From assembly GCA_030625695.1 (NCBI GenBank), contig DAOUQK010000115.1, forward strand, positions 1-9,932: a stretch of 9,932 bases of DNA. Direction: 5' to 3'. This stretch comes from Paracoccaceae bacterium (GTDB lineage Bacteria; Pseudomonadota; Alphaproteobacteria; Rhodobacterales; Rhodobacteraceae). Positions 6,248-9,932 of the stretch are shown here, in pieces. Positions within the stretch are counted from its first letter, which is position 1; each line of letters begins with the position of its first letter. Made by a program: the position numbers and the translations under genes. Below the pieces are notes generated by a model. That model did no database searches. It was given only the letters and a program-made list of their open reading frames with translations, and had not been told where the DNA came from.

Positions 6248-6308
6248 TTGAAAACAGTTCAAAAACAAGCGTTTGATCTAAGCACGCGCAAGCGTTGCGA
6301 ACAAACGC
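6248..6308 (+). promoter_or_regulatory. Transporter promoter region with CAAGCGTT repeats
   Basis: The 335-bp gap before the binding-protein gene holds a promoter candidate TTGAAA (6248-6253), 18 bp, TTTGAT (6272-6277). Overlapping and downstream are two direct copies of CAAGCGTT (6266-6273 and 6289-6296), 23 bp apart, each nearly palindromic: CAAGCGTTTG, one base off CAAACGTTTG, and CGCAA-GCG-TTGCG (6287-6299). GCGTTTG (6269-6275) and CAAACGC (6302-6308) form an outer inverted pair. CG-centred palindromes of this kind are typical of LacI/GalR-family operators, so substrate-dependent repression is a fair guess. No regulator gene is present in the window. Confidence 0.35.
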
Positions 6309-6323
6309 ACATAATAACCGACT

Positions 6324-6330
6324 AGGGAGA
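6324..6330 (+). promoter_or_regulatory. Strong ribosome-binding site of the binding-protein gene
   Basis: AGGGAGA lies 7 bases before the ATG at 6338. It fixes the start and is the best Shine-Dalgarno match in the window, in line with high expression of a periplasmic binding protein. Confidence 0.75.
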
Positions 6331-6337
6331 AAACTAT

Positions 6338-8383
6338 ATGAAACGAATTCTGCTAACCGGGGTCGCCTTAAGCGCCCTGGCCGGGGCTGCCAATGCTGGC
6401 TGTTCCGGTATCACTGTTGCGGACATGCAGGGTGTTGCACCCGGCGCATTCCCGCAGCAATTTGAGCTGAGCACCTATGAAGCCAACGCGGGCTGTACGC
6501 TGGAGTATTCGGCCAACCCCGACATTGCTTCGATGAACAAGCGCATTCAGGGCAACCCCGAATTGCCTGCGCTGGCTGATCGTCTGCCGTCCGAGCCGCT
6601 AGTGGTCACACCATACGACGCAATCGGCACTTATGGTGGCACGCTCGATATCATGTCGAACGCCACTGAGGCTGGCACATCCGACATGATGTCGATCCGC
6701 CACGTCAACCTTCTGCGGTATTCTGACGATCTTCAGACCATCGTGCCAAACGTCGCCAAAGGATGGGAGTGGAACGAAGATTTCACTCAGCTGACATTCT
6801 TCTTGCGCAAGGGCCACAAATGGTCGGACGGAGCACCGTTTGGTGCGCGTGACGTGAAATTCTGGTATGACAACCTGGCGACCGACACGAATATCCGGGA
6901 AAAGCCCAAGGATTATGTGCTGGTTGGCGGCGAGACCATGGAGCTTGTCGTGGTTGACGAGCAAACCATTCAGTTCAACCTGCCGTCACCTAAGCCGGGC
7001 CTGTTGTCGCATTTTGCCAACCACTATGCGCAAGGCTTTCAGCCAATGCATTTGCTGGGTGAATATCACCCCGATGTGGTTGGTGTGGAAACGGCCGATG
7101 CAAACGCCAAGGCAATTGGTTTTGAAACTGGCTATGACGTGATCGGCGCCTATTGGGGTGCATCTGACTGGATGGACACACCAACGCCGATGCTGGCCAA
7201 TCCAGACAAGGTCGCGGGCATGCCGTATGCGGCCCACCCGACCCTGGAGAGCCACATTGTAATCGCTGAGACTACGGAAGGCCGCCACTTTGTTGCCAAT
7301 CCGTATTTCTTCATGGTCGATACAGCCGGCAATCAGCTTCCGTATATCAGCGAGCAAGACGAACTGTTCGTTTCGGAAACCGAAGTGCGTCTGCTGAAAC
7401 TGGTCAATGCCGAGGTCGACTATAAGACCCAGGCGCTTAACCTTGACGATGTGCCACTGCTGCTGGAAAATCAGGAAAAGTCCAACTTCTCCGTAGATAT
7501 CAAGCCGCAGATTCGTACCGGTACATTTTCGTTCAACGTGACGTCGGATGATCCGGCAAAACGTGATCTGTTTGGCAATCTGAAGTTCCGTCAGGCGATG
7601 TCTGTTGCGATCAACCGCGCCGAGATTAACGAAGTGGCGTTCTTTGGTCTGGGGACAACCAACCAGTATGTGCCGTTCTCGCCGCAGCCTTCGTTCGTTT
7701 CGGACGACATGTTGCAGCATTACGCACAGTTTGATCAGGCTCTGGCAAATTCCCTGCTGGACGAGATCGGCATGGTCGACACCGACGGTGACGGCATGCG
7801 TGAGATGTCCAATGGCGAAGCGCTGGTTCTGAACCTGCAATTTGCCACCCAGGGCATTTCCAGCAAACTGGTCGAACTGGTTGGCCAGTCCTGGAAAGAC
7901 GTGGGCGTGAACGCGGTGGTCAAGGAAGTTACCACCGACGAATACCGTTCGGCTCAGTCTGCCAACCAACTGGATGTGACCATGTATGCCAAAGGCATGC
8001 CGCTGGCCGTTATCCTTGGCAACTCGGAACTGTTCACACCGCCGTTCGAGAACTACTTTGGCATGCGTACAGCGATGTTGTGGTCCGAGTATATCGACTC
8101 CAAAGGTGCATCTGGTGTGAAACCACCAGAGTGGGTTGATACCATGGGCACCGACATTCTGGCGTTCCAGTCGGCAATTGCCGGGTCGGATGAATCCAAC
8201 ACGCTGGGGGCCAAACTGGTTCAGTCGATGGTTGATAACCTGCTGTTCATCGGCACTGTCAAAGCGGCAGCACCGGTTTATCACTCGAACAAGCTGGTCA
8301 ACTTCCCCGAGTTCCAGACCGCGTCTTATTCCTACTACTGGTCCTACCCGTATCGTGGGGCTCAGTGGTCGCTGAGCGAATAA
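6338..8383 (+). CDS. ABC transporter substrate-binding protein, family 5 (peptide/nickel/opine type)
   Basis: A 681-aa periplasmic solute receptor that delivers its ligand to the permeases encoded downstream. Residues 1-20 are a Sec signal peptide (KR, hydrophobic core, ANA cleavage before Gly21). Residues 21 to about 85 are an extension before the SBP_bac_5 core, with Cys22 and Cys53 as a possible disulfide; the stretch RLPSEPLVVTPYDAIGTYGG (82-101) is the usual lead-in of this long subgroup. Core motifs are LRKGHKWSDGAPF (156-168), FRQAMSVAINR (417-427) and an acidic DTDGDGMRE (481-489) seen in many family-5 receptors. At 681 aa it is longer than DppA/OppA (about 535-545) and YejA (about 600). 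The ligand is likely an oligopeptide or peptide-like compound, but family-5 proteins also bind sugars, nickel and opines, so this is open. Cys22 is not a lipobox cysteine: ANAGC lacks the -3 Leu. Confidence 0.93.
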   Translation: MKRILLTGVALSALAGAANAGCSGITVADMQGVAPGAFPQQFELSTYEANAGCTLEYSANPDIASMNKRIQGNPELPALADRLPSEPLVVTPYDAIGTYGGTLDIMSNATEAGTSDMMSIRHVNLLRYSDDLQTIVPNVAKGWEWNEDFTQLTFFLRKGHKWSDGAPFGARDVKFWYDNLATDTNIREKPKDYVLVGGETMELVVVDEQTIQFNLPSPKPGLLSHFANHYAQGFQPMHLLGEYHPDVVGVETADANAKAIGFETGYDVIGAYWGASDWMDTPTPMLANPDKVAGMPYAAHPTLESHIVIAETTEGRHFVANPYFFMVDTAGNQLPYISEQDELFVSETEVRLLKLVNAEVDYKTQALNLDDVPLLLENQEKSNFSVDIKPQIRTGTFSFNVTSDDPAKRDLFGNLKFRQAMSVAINRAEINEVAFFGLGTTNQYVPFSPQPSFVSDDMLQHYAQFDQALANSLLDEIGMVDTDGDGMREMSNGEALVLNLQFATQGISSKLVELVGQSWKDVGVNAVVKEVTTDEYRSAQSANQLDVTMYAKGMPLAVILGNSELFTPPFENYFGMRTAMLWSEYIDSKGASGVKPPEWVDTMGTDILAFQSAIAGSDESNTLGAKLVQSMVDNLLFIGTVKAAAPVYHSNKLVNFPEFQTASYSYYWSYPYRGAQWSLSE

Positions 8384-8402
8384 GCCTGATCTGACATGAC
8401 AT

Positions 8403-8434
8403 TGTCGCGGGCAACCTTAGGGATGCCCGCGACA
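8403..8434 (+). terminator. Intercistronic stem-loop after the binding-protein gene
   Basis: TGTCGCGGGCA (8403-8413) and TGCCCGCGACA (8424-8434) form a perfect 11-bp GC-rich stem with a 10-nt loop, 19 bases after the stop. There is no T run after it (the sequence goes on ACCAATAAAAAAG), so partial termination or protection of the upstream mRNA 3' end is more likely than full termination. This is the usual arrangement that lets binding protein exceed permease. Confidence 0.7.
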
Positions 8435-8470
8435 CACCAATAAAAAAGCAGCAAAACAAGCTGACCATCT

Positions 8471-8485
8471 TTCGCGGGGAGCGAA
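8471..8485 (+). promoter_or_regulatory. Permease Shine-Dalgarno presented in a small hairpin
   Basis: TTCGC (8471-8475) and GCGAA (8481-8485) are perfect complements around GGGGA, so the only Shine-Dalgarno-like sequence before the permease lies in the loop of a 5-bp stem. It is about 13 bases from the ATG at 8495, longer than optimal. Both facts point to modest permease translation. Confidence 0.35.
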
Positions 8486-8494
8486 CGCAATCAC

Positions 8495-9499
8495 ATGGTA
8501 CAATTTCTAAGATTTGCCGCAGTACGCGCCGCACTGGCCATTCTGACACTTATCCTGGTGTCGTTTATCGTCTTCTCACTGATGGAACTTGTGCCCGGCG
8601 ATTGCGCCGAGCGATACTTGTCGTTCAAGAACTCGCAAGGGTCGGTCATCACCGCCGCCGATGTTGACGCCGAACGCGTCCGTCTTGGCCTGAACCGCCC
8701 CTATGTCGAACGCTGGGGCACCTGGATCATCAACGCCTTTCAGGGTGAATTTGGTGACAGTTGTATCCAACGCCTGAACATCAGCCAGCTTCTGGGTCAG
8801 AAATTCTGGCTGTCGCTGGGTATCTGTCTCGCCTCGCTGTTGCTGGCCTATCTGATCGCCATTCCGGTTGGCATCCTGGCCGCCACATCCAAGAACGCTT
8901 TCCTCAACAACTCCTTGCGGTTGGTCAGCTACATGGGTCTGGCACTGCCAAACTTCCTGCTGGCGCTGATGATCATGTTGTTCTCGACCGTGTATTTCGG
9001 CGACAGCCTGACCGGGCTGTTTAGCAAGGAGTTGCGCGATGCACCTTGGTCGTATGACAAAGTCATGGATTTCCTTGGCCACGTCTGGTTGCCGATCTTC
9101 ATTCTTGGCTGGTCGGCCACTGCCTTTGCCATTCAGACCGTGCGCGCCCTGATGTCGGACGAGGTGGGCAAGCTTTATGTCACCGCCGCCGCCGCACGCG
9201 GTGTGACGGGGCGCAGATTGTTGTTACGCTATCCGGCGCGCCACGCGCTGACGCCGATCATCAACTCGCTTGGGTTTGATTTGAACCGGATATTCAACGA
9301 ACTTCCGGTTGTGGCGCTGATCCTGACCCTGACCGAAGCCGGGTCCCTGTTGATCGAAGCCTTGGCACGGTCCAACGATCAGCAATTGGCCGGGGCGATC
9401 ATCTTTATGTTGACCGCCAGTATCGTGACCCTGAATTTCGTCACTGATATCATCCTCGCAATTGTCGACCCGCGCATTCGCCGCAGTATTCTGGGATAG
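8495..9499 (+). CDS. ABC transporter permease, DppB/YejB type (BPD_transp_1)
   Basis: A 334-aa inner-membrane subunit of the peptide-type importer. It has about six membrane segments: 12-32, 105-130, 141-167, 198-217, about 268-288 and 300-325. The first periplasmic loop carries the family's RLGLNRPYVERWG and GEFGDS. The cytoplasmic EAA loop that docks on the ATPase is at about 228-251 (YVTAAAARGV ... RYPARHALTP). The protein ends with the standard DPRIR. Loop wording around 184-200 (PWSYDKVMDFLGHVWLP) is closer to YejB than to DppB as I recall them. No other in-frame start exists near the ATG at 8495. It lies 111 bp after the binding-protein gene, with a hairpin between, and 5 bp before the next permease. 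Confidence 0.93.
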   Translation: MVQFLRFAAVRAALAILTLILVSFIVFSLMELVPGDCAERYLSFKNSQGSVITAADVDAERVRLGLNRPYVERWGTWIINAFQGEFGDSCIQRLNISQLLGQKFWLSLGICLASLLLAYLIAIPVGILAATSKNAFLNNSLRLVSYMGLALPNFLLALMIMLFSTVYFGDSLTGLFSKELRDAPWSYDKVMDFLGHVWLPIFILGWSATAFAIQTVRALMSDEVGKLYVTAAAARGVTGRRLLLRYPARHALTPIINSLGFDLNRIFNELPVVALILTLTEAGSLLIEALARSNDQQLAGAIIFMLTASIVTLNFVTDIILAIVDPRIRRSILG

Positions 9500-9504
9500 A
9501 TGTC

Positions 9505-9932
9505 ATGACAGATACAACAAACACAGACGCAAACGTCGACCAGAAAACCAAAGAGGCGTATTTCACTGCCTCGCAAGGGCAATTGATCTGGGCAAGGTTC
9601 CGCAAACAAAAGGCCGCCATGATTGGCGCCTGGGTGTTGATTATCCTGATCCTGTCGGGGCTGTTTGCGCCATTCCTGACGCCCTATGATCCGACCATTG
9701 CCGGGCGTGACAAGGATTATCAGAACGGCGCGCCGGAGATTCCCAAGTTTTGGGATGAAAACGGTTTTTCCATGCGGCCGTTTATCTATACAACGTCGCG
9801 CGAACGTTCGATCAAGACCAACTTTCGCTGGGTGTCCAAGATTGACCGCGACGCAAGGCGGTATGTGGTTCTGTTCCCGCAGGGCGACAAATACAAACTG
9901 TTTGGCATGACGTTTGAGACGCATCTGTTTGG
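9505..9932 (+). CDS. ABC transporter permease, DppC/YejE type (5' part, cut by window edge)
   Basis: The start of the second permease: 142 complete codons, still open at the right edge. It begins MTDTTNTDANVDQ, has a cytoplasmic N-terminal tail of about 35 residues with WARFRKQKAAMIGAW, then membrane segment 1 at about 39-58 and FLTPYDP. After it comes a long periplasmic stretch (about 62-142) with NGFSMRPFIY and YKLFGM up to HLF. In this family that precedes the FGTD..GRD motif and membrane segment 2, which fall outside the window. GGGA at 9493-9496, inside the end of the previous gene, is 8 bases from the ATG. With only 5 bp between the two genes, translation is probably coupled. It pairs with the upstream permease as a heterodimer. 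Confidence 0.88.
   Translation, partial: MTDTTNTDANVDQKTKEAYFTASQGQLIWARFRKQKAAMIGAWVLIILILSGLFAPFLTPYDPTIAGRDKDYQNGAPEIPKFWDENGFSMRPFIYTTSRERSIKTNFRWVSKIDRDARRYVVLFPQGDKYKLFGMTFETHLF

Noticed and set aside
6397..6406. Lipobox at Cys22 of the binding protein
   Set aside because: The preceding residues are A-N-A-G without the -3 Leu, and ANA fits signal peptidase I, so a soluble periplasmic protein is more likely.
6986..8284. A 432-codon open frame on the minus strand opposite the binding protein
   Set aside because: It is a by-product of GC-rich codon use in the true gene; its translation shows no domain, and the sense frame has clear family motifs and a signal peptide.

Overview
The window looks like chromosomal DNA of an alphaproteobacterium, most likely Rhodobacteraceae (Roseobacter group). 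This is inferred from the GC-rich coding style, the family mix and protein wording (a Bpt-type leucyltransferase, an MltB-like lytic transglycosylase lipoprotein with a C-terminal peptidoglycan-binding domain, a long family-5 binding protein with Yej/Dpp-type permeases). No 16S or marker gene is present, so the placement is a judgement from family resemblance. There are eight protein genes, seven complete and one cut by the right edge. I see no tRNA, rRNA, CRISPR array, transposase or phage gene.

Left part (2-1978): two genes on the minus strand, an endonuclease/exonuclease/phosphatase (EEP) family protein followed 122 bp downstream by a classical short-chain dehydrogenase/reductase (SDR). 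They are divided from the rightward genes by a 232-bp divergent control region with a promoter candidate and small palindromes. A perfect 16-bp palindrome lies just before the SDR ribosome-binding site.

Middle part (1979-6002): three plus-strand genes that do not look like one operon. These are bpt (N-degron pathway aminoacyl-tRNA-protein transferase), a class III PLP-dependent aminotransferase, and the lytic transglycosylase. bpt is followed by a run of three hairpins. The aminotransferase is followed by a perfect 18-bp inverted repeat built from repeated GTCTA/TAGAC half-sites, which is the most striking non-coding structure in the window.

Right part (6338-9932): an ABC importer operon for a peptide-like solute, with a 681-aa periplasmic binding protein, a DppB/YejB-type permease, and the start of a DppC/YejE-type permease 5 bp downstream. 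A strong hairpin and a Shine-Dalgarno sequence held in a small stem-loop separate the binding protein from the permeases, which fits a higher output of binding protein than of permease. ATPase genes would be expected beyond the right edge.

I did not find a clear undescribed multi-gene system. What merits a second look is mostly non-coding: the 4607-4650 inverted repeat, operator-like repeats before the SDR and the transporter, the hairpin cluster after bpt, and two faint minus-strand coding traces in the intergenic gaps.
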